A stretch of DNA of 17,468 nucleotides, from contig JADDQX010000036.1 of the NCBI GenBank assembly GCA_016781115.1, positions 1-17,468 of the forward strand, given 5' to 3'. How positions within the stretch are numbered: the stretch's first letter is position 1; the number at the start of each line of letters is the position of its first letter. Under the pieces are notes generated by a model. That model was not told where the DNA came from and ran no database searches. It saw nothing but the letters and a program-made list of their open reading frames with translations. Of the stretch, positions 7,193 through 14,222 are shown piece after piece. A program made the translations under genes and the position numbers. Origin of the DNA: Actinomycetota bacterium. Lineage in GTDB: Bacteria > Actinomycetota > CADDZG01 > WHSQ01.

Positions 7193-8671
7193 CTAACGCA
7201 GGTTCACCCAGACCGACTTCGTCTGCGTATAGGTGTCGATCGAGTGCTTGCCGAGCTCACGCCCGAAGCCGGATTGCTTGTAGCCACCGAAGGAGACGCT
7301 CGGCTCCACGTTCCCGGCGGTGTTCACCCACACGGTCCCGGCCTTGATGCCGCGAGCCACCTTGTGGGCCTTGGTCACGTCGCTGGTCCACACCGCGGCG
7401 GCCAACCCGTAGATCGTGTCGTTGGCGACCGCTATCGCCTCGTCCACATCCGCCACCTCGATAACGGCGGCGACCGGACCGAAGATCTCCTCCTGCGCGA
7501 TGCGCATGTCGTTCCGAACGCCGGTGAACACCGTCGGCTGGACGAAGTAGCCGTCCCCGAGCTCCGTCGCCCGCGCGCCACCCACGGCGACCTCGGCTCC
7601 CTCCGAACGGCCGATCTCGATGTAGCCGGTGACGCGTTCCAGCTGCTCCTGAGACACGACCGGCCCCATCTGGGTGTCTTCCTTCAACGGGTCGCCCAGC
7701 TTCATCGCGGCCGTCGAGTCGAGAAGGGAGGTAACGAAATCGTCGTGAACCGACCGCTCGACGAGGATCCGGGTTCCGGCGGTGCAGACCTGGCCCGAGT
7801 TGAGGAAGACGCCATTCATGGAACCCTTGATGGCGCGTTTCATGTTGGCGTCCGAGAAGACGATGTTCGGGGACTTGCCACCGAGCTCCAGAGTGACACG
7901 CTTCAGGTTCCCCTCCGACGCGTGCAGGATCTTCCTCCCGACCTCCGTCGACCCCGTGAAGGCGATCTTGTCGACGTCGCCGTGCTGTGCCAGAGCCTGC
8001 CCGGCCTCGTGGCCGAACCCGCTCACCACGTTCACCACACCTTCCGGCACGCCGGCCTCGAGACACAGCTCACCCAAACGGATCGCCGTGAGGGGTGTCT
8101 GCTCCGCCGGCTTCAGCACGACGGTGTTGCCGCACGCGAGCGCGGGCCCGACCTTCCACGCCGCCATGATCAGCGGGAAGTTCCAGGGGATGATCCCGCC
8201 GCAGACCCCGACCGGCTCGCGCAGCGAGTAGACGAACATGTTGTCGTCGGTGGGATTCGTCTCGCCGAAGACCTTGGTAGGCCACCCCGCGTAGTAGCGG
8301 AAGACGTCGCCGGCCGCCCACATCTCGCCCGACGCGATCGAGACGGGCTTGCCGGAGTCGAGCGACTCCAGTTGTGCGAGCTCGGAGATGTTCCTCTTGA
8401 TGAGCTCGCCGATCTTGTACAGGACCTCGGTTCTCTTGCCGGGACGCAGCCCCGCCCATCGCCGGTCCTGGTGAGCCTCTCTCGCCGCGTTGACGGCCGC
8501 GTCGACGTCCAGCGCTCCGCCGCGAGGGACCTGGGTCAGCACCTGTCCGGTGGCGGGATTGATCACATCGAACATCTCGCCCGAAGTGGCGTCGACGCTC
8601 TTTCCCCCGATCACCATCTTCGGGGCGTCGACGAACTTCGTCACCTCTGGAAGGAGCTCCGCCTGCGCCAT
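7193..8671 (-). CDS. NAD(P)+-dependent aldehyde dehydrogenase (ALDH superfamily)
   Basis: A 492-residue class I/betaine-type aldehyde dehydrogenase, oxidising an aldehyde to the acid with NAD(P)+. All catalytic parts are present: IIPWNFP with N164, K187 in LKPAE, the nucleotide-binding FTGSTEVG (238-245), general base E262 in LELGGKSPN, nucleophile C296 in NSGQVCTAG, and EEIFGPV (394-400). The C-terminus YTQTKSVWVNLR is normal for the group. AGGAGG lies 9 bases before ATG 8671. Candidates include phenylacetaldehyde, betaine-aldehyde or broad aliphatic substrates; the paa operon nearby makes phenylacetaldehyde attractive, but the genes are on opposite strands and not linked by regulation that I can see. 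Confidence 0.93.
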   Translation of the reverse strand: MAQAELLPEVTKFVDAPKMVIGGKSVDATSGEMFDVINPATGQVLTQVPRGGALDVDAAVNAAREAHQDRRWAGLRPGKRTEVLYKIGELIKRNISELAQLESLDSGKPVSIASGEMWAAGDVFRYYAGWPTKVFGETNPTDDNMFVYSLREPVGVCGGIIPWNFPLIMAAWKVGPALACGNTVVLKPAEQTPLTAIRLGELCLEAGVPEGVVNVVSGFGHEAGQALAQHGDVDKIAFTGSTEVGRKILHASEGNLKRVTLELGGKSPNIVFSDANMKRAIKGSMNGVFLNSGQVCTAGTRILVERSVHDDFVTSLLDSTAAMKLGDPLKEDTQMGPVVSQEQLERVTGYIEIGRSEGAEVAVGGARATELGDGYFVQPTVFTGVRNDMRIAQEEIFGPVAAVIEVADVDEAIAVANDTIYGLAAAVWTSDVTKAHKVARGIKAGTVWVNTAGNVEPSVSFGGYKQSGFGRELGKHSIDTYTQTKSVWVNLR

Positions 8672-8709
8672 GGATCTGGTCCTCCTGGTAGTTGATGAGA
8701 GAGTGACCG

Positions 8710-8715
8710 AGCCTA
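8710..8715 (-). promoter_or_regulatory. Putative -10 box upstream of the aldehyde dehydrogenase
   Basis: TAGGCT on the minus strand in the 63-base gap between the CoA-binding gene and the aldehyde dehydrogenase. It implies a leader of about 30 bases with the AGGAGG site. The context GGCTAGGCTCGGTC closely resembles GGCTAGGCTAGGTC before the LysM gene (11707-11720). No convincing -35 is visible. Confidence 0.4.
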
Positions 8716-8734
8716 GCCGCGGCCCCCTCGATAG

Positions 8735-9157
8735 CTACCCGCGGGAGCGCGTTCGGGCGCCAGCCTCTATCTTCAAACAGCGGTCCTGGACGAAGTCGAG
8801 GCCCGCCGCCTCTGCGATGGCTCCGGCCTCGTCCGATCGCAGTCCGCTCTGGAGCCATAACGCCTTGGCTCCCGCGGCCACTGCATGTCGCGCGACCCCC
8901 GGAAGGTGCTCGGGACGACGGAAGACGTCCACGACGTCGATCTCCCCGGGCACCTCGGCGAGCGTTGGATACGACCGCAGGCCGAGCACCGCGTCCACGG
9001 TCGGGTTCACGGGCACGATCTCGTATCCCAGGTCGGCCAGGACCGACGCGACGTAGTAGCTCGCGCTCCCCGGATCGTTCGACAGCCCGACGACGGCGAT
9101 CCGGCGCGCGTAGCCGAGAACCTTCTCCACGGTGTCTTGTTGTGAGCCGTCGGGCAT
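8735..9157 (-). CDS. CoA-binding domain protein (YccU-like)
   Basis: A 140-residue single-domain protein with the Rossmann-like CoA-binding fold. Visible blocks: RRIAVVGLSNDPGSASYYVA (18-37) as the first strand, loop and helix, YEIVPVNP (45-52), the IDVVDVFRRPE segment (73-83), AKALWLQSGL (97-106) and DRCLKIE (125-131), in the usual order for this family. Members bind CoA or acyl-CoA, but no enzymatic role is established to my knowledge. The Shine-Dalgarno is weak; ATG 9157 is chosen because the homology begins soon after it. It lies 34 bases after the ABC1 kinase stop on the same strand, so it may be co-transcribed with it. Confidence 0.88.
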   Translation of the reverse strand: MPDGSQQDTVEKVLGYARRIAVVGLSNDPGSASYYVASVLADLGYEIVPVNPTVDAVLGLRSYPTLAEVPGEIDVVDVFRRPEHLPGVARHAVAAGAKALWLQSGLRSDEAGAIAEAAGLDFVQDRCLKIEAGARTRSRG

Positions 9158-9191
9158 AGGGATGGCCTACCCGCTCCGGGCCGAACCGAAG

Positions 9192-10598
9192 CTATTCCGC
9201 GAGCGGTGGCACCAGGTCGGGATGCGCCTCTTTCAGCCAGGCTTGTTCCTTCTTGCCGAGGCGCGTCTTCGACGGCTCGCCGTGCCACATCTCGCGGGCG
9301 ATCGCTTGCCAGTTCGCTGTTCCCTCTAGCCGCGCCGTCAACGAGGCGACGCCGAACGACATCCTGTTGAAGGTGACCATGATGCCGGGGATGCCGACCT
9401 TGCGCAGGGTCTGGAACGCCGGCGATCTGGGGTCGAAGCCCGCCGCCGCGATCCCCTGCACCAGCGGAGGGTCGATCGTGAACGGCCGGTCCTCCAACAT
9501 CGGCGAGTTGATCGTGAGGAGGTGGTCCCAGATCGCGTCCACCTCCGGCGTCCGCCGGTGCAAGATGCCGAGCCCCTCCATCGCGCCACGGCCGCGCTCG
9601 CGGTCGTCGTCGATCAGGGCCTGCATCAGCTCCAACAACAGCTTCAAGGTACCGGGGTCGACAGCGCGCACGAGGCCATAGTCGAGGAAGGCCACCTTCC
9701 CCTTCGGCAACAACAGGTAGTTGCCGGGGTGTGGGTCGGCCGAGAAGATCAGGAAGCGATTGAGGCACCCATAGAAGAACCGGAACAGCGTCTCCGTGAG
9801 GTCGTCCTTCTTGTCCTGTGACCAGTCCAACGCGCTCATGAAGGGCTTCCCTTCGATGAACTCTTGCGTGATCACCCTCGTGCGCGAGTAGTCCATGTAG
9901 ACCTTCGGCACCACGATGAACGGGTGACCGTCGAACAGCTCGGCGAACCTCTGCTGATTGCTCGCCTCGCGGCGGTAGTCCAGCTCTTCGAGCACACGCT
10001 CCTTGACCTCGTTCGCGACCTCTTTGGGATCGAGGTTGGGAGCGATGGCGACCGCGAGCTTCGTCATCGCGTTGACGTTCTTGATGTCGGCGCGCACGGC
10101 CTGATCGACCCCCGGATACTGCACCTTCACAGCGACCCTCTCGCCCGAGTGGAGCGTCGCCCGGTGGACCTGCCCGATCGATGCCGCCGCGATCGCTTGG
10201 TCTTCGAACGTCGCGAACAGCTCCTCCACCGGCTGCCCGAACTCCTCTTTGATCACCGCCTTTGAGGCCTCGGGATCCATCGGCGGCGCGGAGTTCTGGA
10301 GCATCGTCAGCGCGTCGCGGTAGGTGCTGAGGTAGTCGCCGGGGGCGGAGAACTCGTAGAACGAAGCGAGTTGTCCCAACTTCATGGCGGCACCCTTCAT
10401 CTCGCCGAGCATCTCGACGAGCTGGTGCGCGGTCTGCTGGTGGAAACCGTCGAGGAACTCGCCGGCGCGCGAGGGGGCCGCGAAGGACCGCGCGCGGGTC
10501 CCGAGGAAGCGGAACGCCGACCTGCCGGTCTGGCCGGCGAGCCTGGCGCCTCGTTCGGCCCATCCGGTCGGGATAGGCGCCTTGTCTTTGTCGGTCAT
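9192..10598 (-). CDS. ABC1/UbiB-like atypical kinase (AarF family)
   Basis: A 468-residue ABC1 (ADCK/UbiB) family protein. Signature pieces: KLGQ (73-76), the alanine-rich nucleotide loop AAASIGQVHRA (137-147) in place of the usual glycine-rich loop, K158 in VAVKVQYPG, E205 in LEELDYRREA, the ADPHPGN catalytic loop (287-293) and DYG (306-308) for metal binding. Members act in quinone or lipid metabolism and have ATPase activity; the substrate here is unknown. No C-terminal membrane helices like those of E. coli UbiB are obvious. The frame stays open upstream to 10877, but ATG 10598 is preferred: upstream sequence belongs to the divergent peptidase, and a TAGAGT box lies 10 bases before the ATG, which fits a near-leaderless transcript. 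Confidence 0.92.
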   Translation of the reverse strand: MTDKDKAPIPTGWAERGARLAGQTGRSAFRFLGTRARSFAAPSRAGEFLDGFHQQTAHQLVEMLGEMKGAAMKLGQLASFYEFSAPGDYLSTYRDALTMLQNSAPPMDPEASKAVIKEEFGQPVEELFATFEDQAIAAASIGQVHRATLHSGERVAVKVQYPGVDQAVRADIKNVNAMTKLAVAIAPNLDPKEVANEVKERVLEELDYRREASNQQRFAELFDGHPFIVVPKVYMDYSRTRVITQEFIEGKPFMSALDWSQDKKDDLTETLFRFFYGCLNRFLIFSADPHPGNYLLLPKGKVAFLDYGLVRAVDPGTLKLLLELMQALIDDDRERGRGAMEGLGILHRRTPEVDAIWDHLLTINSPMLEDRPFTIDPPLVQGIAAAGFDPRSPAFQTLRKVGIPGIMVTFNRMSFGVASLTARLEGTANWQAIAREMWHGEPSKTRLGKKEQAWLKEAHPDLVPPLAE

Positions 10599-10607
10599 GA
10601 GCGCCGC

Positions 10608-10614
10608 TACTCTA
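10608..10614. promoter_or_regulatory. Symmetric -10 element driving divergent transcription
   Basis: TACTCTA reads as TACTCT on the plus strand (10608-10613) and TAGAGT on the minus strand (10614-10609), both TANNNT. Plus: 7 bases to GTG 10621 of the peptidase. Minus: 10 bases to ATG 10598 of the kinase. The two genes are only 22 bases apart, so both promoters must lie here or inside the opposing gene, and at least the peptidase would be leaderless. Confidence 0.5.
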
Positions 10615-10620
10615 GTTGGT

Positions 10621-11595
10621 GTGATCCCGAGACGTCCCGCGCTTCTACTGCTTGCCAGCTCGCTGCTCGCGGGTGGCTGCGCGGTCGAGCACCGGCTGGG
10701 GCTCCCGCGCGAACCCGGGCGGATGTCGCTCGAAGGGAGCGTGTCGGCCCGCAGCGCGGCCCCCCGCGCCTCTGCGAGGGCCGCGTCCGGAGAGGCGGTA
10801 GAGGGATTCTCCAACGAAAGAGCGATGGCGCACGTCCGCAAGCTCGCGTCCGATATCGGCGTGCGCGTGCGTGCCACGCGTGGGGAGCTCCGCGGCTCTC
10901 GCTACATCGCGGAGCAGTTCCGCCTGCTGGGCTACGACGTGACGATCCAGAAGTTCGAGGTCGACGGCGGGACCTCGCGCAACGTCGTCGCCTCCTGGCC
11001 GGGCTCCCGTCGCTACGGCGTCGTCGTCGGTGGCCATATGGATACCGTCTCGGGCTCCCCGGGGGCGAACGACAACGCTTCGGGTGTCGCCGCCATCCTC
11101 GAGCTGGCGCGCATCTTCGCCGGGAAGGAAAGCTCTCGCTCCGTTCGCTTCGTGGCCTTCGGCTCGGAGGAGTACGGCTCCAACGGAGCGCACCACGTCG
11201 GCTCGCAGGTCTACGTGAACCGGCTGGGTGACGAGGGCCGCCGGCGCCTGGGCGGGATGGTGTCCGTCGACATGATCGCCGACGGGAGACCCCTGCTGGT
11301 GGGGAACTCCGGGATCGCGGACGACGTGGTCGCTCGCACCTTGTACCGGCGGATCCGGGACGCCGGGATCTCGGTCCGCTACCACACGCTCTGCGACTGC
11401 TCCGATCACGGCCCCTTCGAGCACGCCGGCATCCCGGCCTCATTCGCCTACAGCGGGCCGGAGCCGAACTATCACGAGCCCTCGGACACGGTCGCGAACA
11501 TGGACCCGAACGATCTGCTGCGCACCGGGCGGGCCCTCAGGATCTTCGTGAAGGCGGTCGACCGGGACATGCTCCAGCGCTTCCGCCGCCACTAA
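10621..11595 (+). CDS. Secreted M28-family zinc metallopeptidase, probable lipoprotein
   Basis: A 324-residue aminopeptidase-like protein. The N-terminus IPRRPALLLLASSLLAGGC is a short lipoprotein signal with C20 as the candidate lipid-modified cysteine (Ala at -3 is not ideal). Residues 21-62 are a low-complexity linker. The peptidase domain (about 63-315) carries the M28 two-zinc set: H139 and D141 in GGHMDT, D151 in NDNASG, E183/E184 in GSEEYG, D217 in VSVDM and H285 in NYHEPSDT. Such enzymes release N-terminal amino acids from peptides; exact specificity is unclear. GTG 10621 has no Shine-Dalgarno but sits 7 bases after a TACTCT box, so a leaderless message is likely. A strong hairpin follows the stop. 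Confidence 0.92.
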   Translation: MIPRRPALLLLASSLLAGGCAVEHRLGLPREPGRMSLEGSVSARSAAPRASARAASGEAVEGFSNERAMAHVRKLASDIGVRVRATRGELRGSRYIAEQFRLLGYDVTIQKFEVDGGTSRNVVASWPGSRRYGVVVGGHMDTVSGSPGANDNASGVAAILELARIFAGKESSRSVRFVAFGSEEYGSNGAHHVGSQVYVNRLGDEGRRRLGGMVSVDMIADGRPLLVGNSGIADDVVARTLYRRIRDAGISVRYHTLCDCSDHGPFEHAGIPASFAYSGPEPNYHEPSDTVANMDPNDLLRTGRALRIFVKAVDRDMLQRFRRH

Positions 11596-11616
11596 CCCAC
11601 CCCCACCCCAGGTTCT

Positions 11617-11669
11617 GAGCGCGGAAACGGTCGCTATGCGACCGCTACTGCGCTCAAGATCGCGTTTTT
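11617..11669 (+). terminator. Nested hairpin terminator after the M28 peptidase
   Basis: Outer arms GAGCGC (11617-11622) / GCGCTC (11650-11655) enclose a perfect inner stem CGGTCGC-TAT-GCGACCG (11628-11644). After 9 bases a TTTTT run follows (11665-11669). It lies 22 bases after the peptidase stop and before the LysM promoter. Confidence 0.7.
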
Positions 11670-11708
11670 GGGGCCGCGGAGGTCCGGCAATCCGGGGGGT
11701 GCTCGGGC

Positions 11709-11714
11709 TAGGCT
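11709..11714 (+). promoter_or_regulatory. Putative -10 box of the LysM gene
   Basis: TAGGCT (TANNNT type), about 24 bases before ATG 11739, in the context GGCTAGGCTAGGTC that is shared with the site before the aldehyde dehydrogenase. No clear -35. Confidence 0.35.
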
Positions 11715-11738
11715 AGGTCGAAGGAACCCCCGACAGGG

Positions 11739-12293
11739 ATGGCAGGCATGAACGGGACGATGAAGGCGCACCAGCCCGCCCACGAGGACGCTTGGGAGGC
11801 GGAGGAGTACGAAGCCGCCACGGGGCCGAACGTGCTGTGGGGCCGGGTGATCGCACTCGCGGTCTTCCTGGTGCTCGCGTTCTTGCTCGGGCGCTGGAGC
11901 GCCGCTGGAGGCCCCGACGAGAGCGACCTGCAGGCGCTCCGAGCCGAGCTGCAAGAGGTCTCGGCAGAGAACGAGACGCTCGAGAACGAGCTCGCGGCGC
12001 AAGCGCTGCTCCTAGAAGAACAGACGGCGGCAGCTGCCGCAGATGACGAAGCCGCGGAGAACGAGGCCGCCGAAGAAGACGGGGTCGACGGGAACGGAGC
12101 CAGCGATCCCGTCGGTGAGGACGAGGGCCTCAGCTACAAGGTGCAGCGCGGCGACACGCTGCGCGCCATAGCGCGCAGCTTCTGCGGCGACGTCGAGCTG
12201 GGCGATCTGATCGGGGCCAAGAACAACATCAAGGACCCCACGGCCTTGAAGGCGGGACAGCTGCTGAAGCTCCCTGCCGAATGCGCCGGCTGA
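11739..12293 (+). CDS. Membrane-anchored LysM-domain protein
   Basis: A 184-residue protein: acidic cytoplasmic N-terminus (1-30), one transmembrane helix (about 34-51, VIALAVFLVLAFLLG), a predicted coiled coil (about 61-95, heptad-rich in Leu and Glu), an acidic Ala/Glu/Asp linker (96-130) and a C-terminal LysM domain (133-179: YKVQRGDTLRAIARSFCGD through LKAGQLLKLP). LysM binds N-acetylglucosamine in peptidoglycan, so the protein probably tethers the membrane to the wall, with LysM outside. No enzymatic domain is present. ATG 11739 is the longest start; ATG 11748 is equally possible and has AGGG 9 bases before it. Domain call is firm; the role is inferred. Confidence 0.88.
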   Translation: MAGMNGTMKAHQPAHEDAWEAEEYEAATGPNVLWGRVIALAVFLVLAFLLGRWSAAGGPDESDLQALRAELQEVSAENETLENELAAQALLLEEQTAAAAADDEAAENEAAEEDGVDGNGASDPVGEDEGLSYKVQRGDTLRAIARSFCGDVELGDLIGAKNNIKDPTALKAGQLLKLPAECAG

Positions 12294-12335
12294 CGCATCT
12301 ACCCCTAGGGCTGAACCCGCGATGCTCGTCGGGCA

Positions 12336-12626
12336 CTAGTCGCAGCTGCCCCCGTCACCGCCACCTCCGTCCATGCCGCCACCTAGGTCGAAACCGCCGG
12401 AGCCGCAGTCGCTCGCACCCCCGCCGCCGCCGCCGCCTCCAGTGTGGGCGGGGCCCACATAGCTCGACCAGAACGGCGCCGCGACCCGTGCCCGCAGCTT
12501 CTTCGCTTTGCGCTCAGGAAGGCGCTTGCGCCTGGAGTTCCACCTCGCCCATCGGATCCAGTCGGGGACGTACATGGCGCCGACGATGAGCAAGAAGATC
12601 CCGATCGCGATCCCGAACCAGATCAC
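12336..12626 (-). CDS. Small single-pass membrane protein with glycine-rich tail
   Basis: A 96-residue protein I cannot assign to a known family. GTG 12626 follows AAGGAG at 8 bases, which supports it as a real gene and sets the start; the frame is open further upstream without a site. Residues 2-20 (IWFGIAIGIFLLIVGAMYV) form a transmembrane helix, followed by aromatic/basic sequence (PDWIRWARW, then a run of Arg/Lys to about 50), which places the C-terminal side in the cytoplasm. Residues 62-96 are glycine-rich with interspersed Cys and Asp. Similar Gly-rich tails are seen at the end of TPM-domain and other membrane proteins, but no such domain is present here. Convergent with the LysM gene, 42 bases between stops. 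Confidence 0.7.
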   Translation of the reverse strand: MIWFGIAIGIFLLIVGAMYVPDWIRWARWNSRRKRLPERKAKKLRARVAAPFWSSYVGPAHTGGGGGGGGASDCGSGGFDLGGGMDGGGGDGGSCD

Positions 12627-12669
12627 CGCAGGGGCTCCTTCCACTGTCTGCTGCCTCCATTGTCGTGGT

Positions 12670-12931
12670 TCACCGGGATAGCCGCAAGGCGAGGAACGTC
12701 CCGGCTTCTGTGATGCCGCCCTTGCCGTCACAGAAGCGACAGGGCCCGCTCACCGGCAGGAAGATCGCGATCCCCTTCTCGCCCCGCATCACGCTGCGAC
12801 CGAGGCTCTGCCACTTCTTGAACCCGGCGACCAACGTCGCGTCGGGCTTCTGGGACCAGATCAGGATGCTGGTTGTTGAACGCGCATAGTGAACTCTCGG
12901 CGTTCGTCGCGGTCCTGCCCAAAGACATCAA
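12670..12931 (-). pseudogene. Decayed ArdC-type antirestriction / ssDNA-binding domain
   Basis: The minus-strand frame read from about 12870 down to a TGA at 12672-12670 contains ILIWSQKPDATLVAGFKKW followed by QSLGRSVMRGEKGIAIFLPV, a close match to the N-terminal ssDNA-binding domain of ArdC-type antirestriction proteins (pattern 'N.LLI..Q.PdAtrVagf..W..lGr.V.kGekGi.Il.P'). The expected preceding residues AFNNQ occur in a different frame (from about 12931), so one extra base at about 12873 breaks the gene. No start with a ribosome site and no C-terminal protease part are present; after FLPV it runs into CRFCDGKG and a stop. ArdC proteins travel on plasmids, phages and integrative elements, so this is most likely a mobile-element scar. 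Confidence 0.7.
12704..12737. repeat. Perfect 10-bp inverted repeat inside the ArdC remnant
   Basis: GCTTCTGTGA (12704-12713) and TCACAGAAGC (12728-12737) are exact reverse complements separated by 14 bases. There is no T tract on either side, so it is not a normal terminator. It could be a recombination or protein-binding site, or chance. Confidence 0.5.
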
Positions 12932-13563
12932 CGGCAGGAATACCGACGACTTTGCTTACGGGGGAGGGGCCGAAAGATCGTGACGTATCTCGTCCGATCT
13001 GCGTTTTCCCGATCCGGGGCTTTGTCTCCGCAGGGGGTTTCGCAGGACCATGTCGTCGTTCCCGACCACCGATAGGCGTCGGTTCTGTCCGGGAAGAACG
13101 TTCGCGGGATAACAACGACGACTCGATCATTACGTGCTTTCCGGACCGCAACCTCCCGCATCTCGTCATTGAATCCTCCGGAGTCATCACTTGAGTTGGG
13201 GCAACCAAGAGGGTCGTAACCCTGCCAGCGCCCACGCAATTCACCATTCTTCGTATCGATCCACACCCATGCGTCCGCGCAGCTATCACCCACGTAGCTG
13301 AAGAAGATGAAGATGTTGCCTTCCCGTGTGAACCGCCTCTTACTCCAAGCCTCACGCGTCTGGATCGTATGTTTGAGGTCGCCGGAAGAGGTGTGCCCGT
13401 GACGCAGCACCTTGACGTCCAGGTGCCCCGCGCTGTCATTCGGGTCACGTACCGCCTCCGGATCAGCCAGGGCACCCGAGGATCCAACCGCTATAGCAGC
13501 AACCATGGCGACGCAGAGCTGCATCCTCCGCGGTCTCAGCGGGATCATCGACAGTCTTCTCAC
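12928..13563 (-). CDS. Exported protein of an unrecognised 'HGH' family, paralogue 1
   Basis: A 211-residue exported protein of a family I do not recognise. A signal peptide is visible (hydrophobic MQLCVAMVAAIAVGSSGALA at 14-33, cleavage near ALA|DP). The mature part carries the shared pattern DPNDSAGHLDVK (40-51) then RHGH (54-57), H65, W73, YDPLGC (116-121), SGGF (128-131), VVVVIP (148-153) and YRW (164-166), followed by Cys174/Cys178. Beta-rich. No catalytic motif is evident. The last 15-20 residues (RPLPRKQSRRYSCR) do not match the ...THxL ends of the other two copies and abut the ArdC remnant, so its natural C-terminus may have been replaced. The GTG 13563 start has no clear ribosome site; ATG 13548 is an alternative. 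65 bases after paralogue 2. Confidence 0.75.
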   Translation of the reverse strand: MRRLSMIPLRPRRMQLCVAMVAAIAVGSSGALADPEAVRDPNDSAGHLDVKVLRHGHTSSGDLKHTIQTREAWSKRRFTREGNIFIFFSYVGDSCADAWVWIDTKNGELRGRWQGYDPLGCPNSSDDSGGFNDEMREVAVRKARNDRVVVVIPRTFFPDRTDAYRWSGTTTWSCETPCGDKAPDRENADRTRYVTIFRPLPRKQSRRYSCR

Positions 13564-13628
13564 CAGCGTTTATGAGGCGCGTTTCATCCTGATCTAGTGG
13601 TGCTTCATCTCCAGCGACGAAGGGCTTC

Positions 13629-14222
13629 TCAAAGTGAGTGTGTGATGAGACCCCGCTCATGTCCTCCGTCGGGAGCATCATCCTCGCAAACCCGGGGGGA
13701 GCAAGGCGTGCCGTCTTGCAGGAAGAAGGTGTTCGCCGACCACCGGTACTGATCAAGCTCCGTCTTCGACAGCATGTCGATCGGGACGAACACCACGATG
13801 CTGCGGCGGTTGTCGCGGCGAGGTCGCTGCGGGATGGCTCGCCACTCTCCAAAACCGCCTGAGTCATCGTGTCGGCCACAACCCAGCGGGTCGTAGCTTT
13901 GGATCCGGGAGCGCAGCCTCCCATCCTTGAAATCGACCATCACGTGCGCCTCCGCGCAGGCGTTGCCGCCTGTACTGAAGACCAGGGATAGCGCGGCGCT
14001 TCCCTTCGCCGACAGCATCCTCGATCTCCACCGACGGTAAGTGGCGACTCGGTGCGAGACAGTGGAGGGATCAAGATGCCCGTGCATTACCCGCTTGACG
14101 TCCATCCGCCCAGAGGTGTCGTTGGCATCAGCGACGATGAGCCCGTCAGCAGTCGCAGGTCCCGCGGCCAAGAGCAACCCAACGACGATTGTCATGCCGA
14201 TGGCCCGAACCAGGACTCTCAC
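13629..14222 (-). CDS. Exported protein of the 'HGH' family, paralogue 2
   Basis: A 197-residue exported protein, clearly homologous to the gene before and after it. Signal peptide 1-25 (core GMTIVVGLLLAA, cleavage near ATA|DG). The mature domain has DANDTSGRMDVK (32-43), HGH (47-49), H57, W65, NACAEAH (87-93), SYDPLGC (109-115), DDSGGF (119-124), IVVFVP (142-147) and YRW (159-161), four cysteines (89, 115, 174, 179) that could form two disulphides, and an end ITHSL. Its GTG start overlaps the stop of the upstream protease remnant (GTGA at 14222-14219), so the pair was translationally coupled. Function unknown; context suggests that it works with, or is acted on by, the protease. Confidence 0.82.
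   Translation of the reverse strand: MRVLVRAIGMTIVVGLLLAAGPATADGLIVADANDTSGRMDVKRVMHGHLDPSTVSHRVATYRRWRSRMLSAKGSAALSLVFSTGGNACAEAHVMVDFKDGRLRSRIQSYDPLGCGRHDDSGGFGEWRAIPQRPRRDNRRSIVVFVPIDMLSKTELDQYRWSANTFFLQDGTPCSPRVCEDDAPDGGHERGLITHSL

Noticed and set aside
7088..8695. 535-codon open frame on the plus strand
   Set aside because: Exactly antisense to the aldehyde dehydrogenase, no ribosome site, Arg/His/Asp-rich product without recognisable domains.
9007..10563. 518-codon minus-strand frame overlapping the ABC1 kinase
   Set aside because: A second frame of the same strand as the kinase; low-complexity Arg/Gly composition, and all motifs are in the other frame.
12861..13487. 208-codon minus-strand frame over HGH paralogue 1
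   Set aside because: It lacks the signal peptide and all motifs shared by the three paralogues; these are in the 12928-13563 frame.
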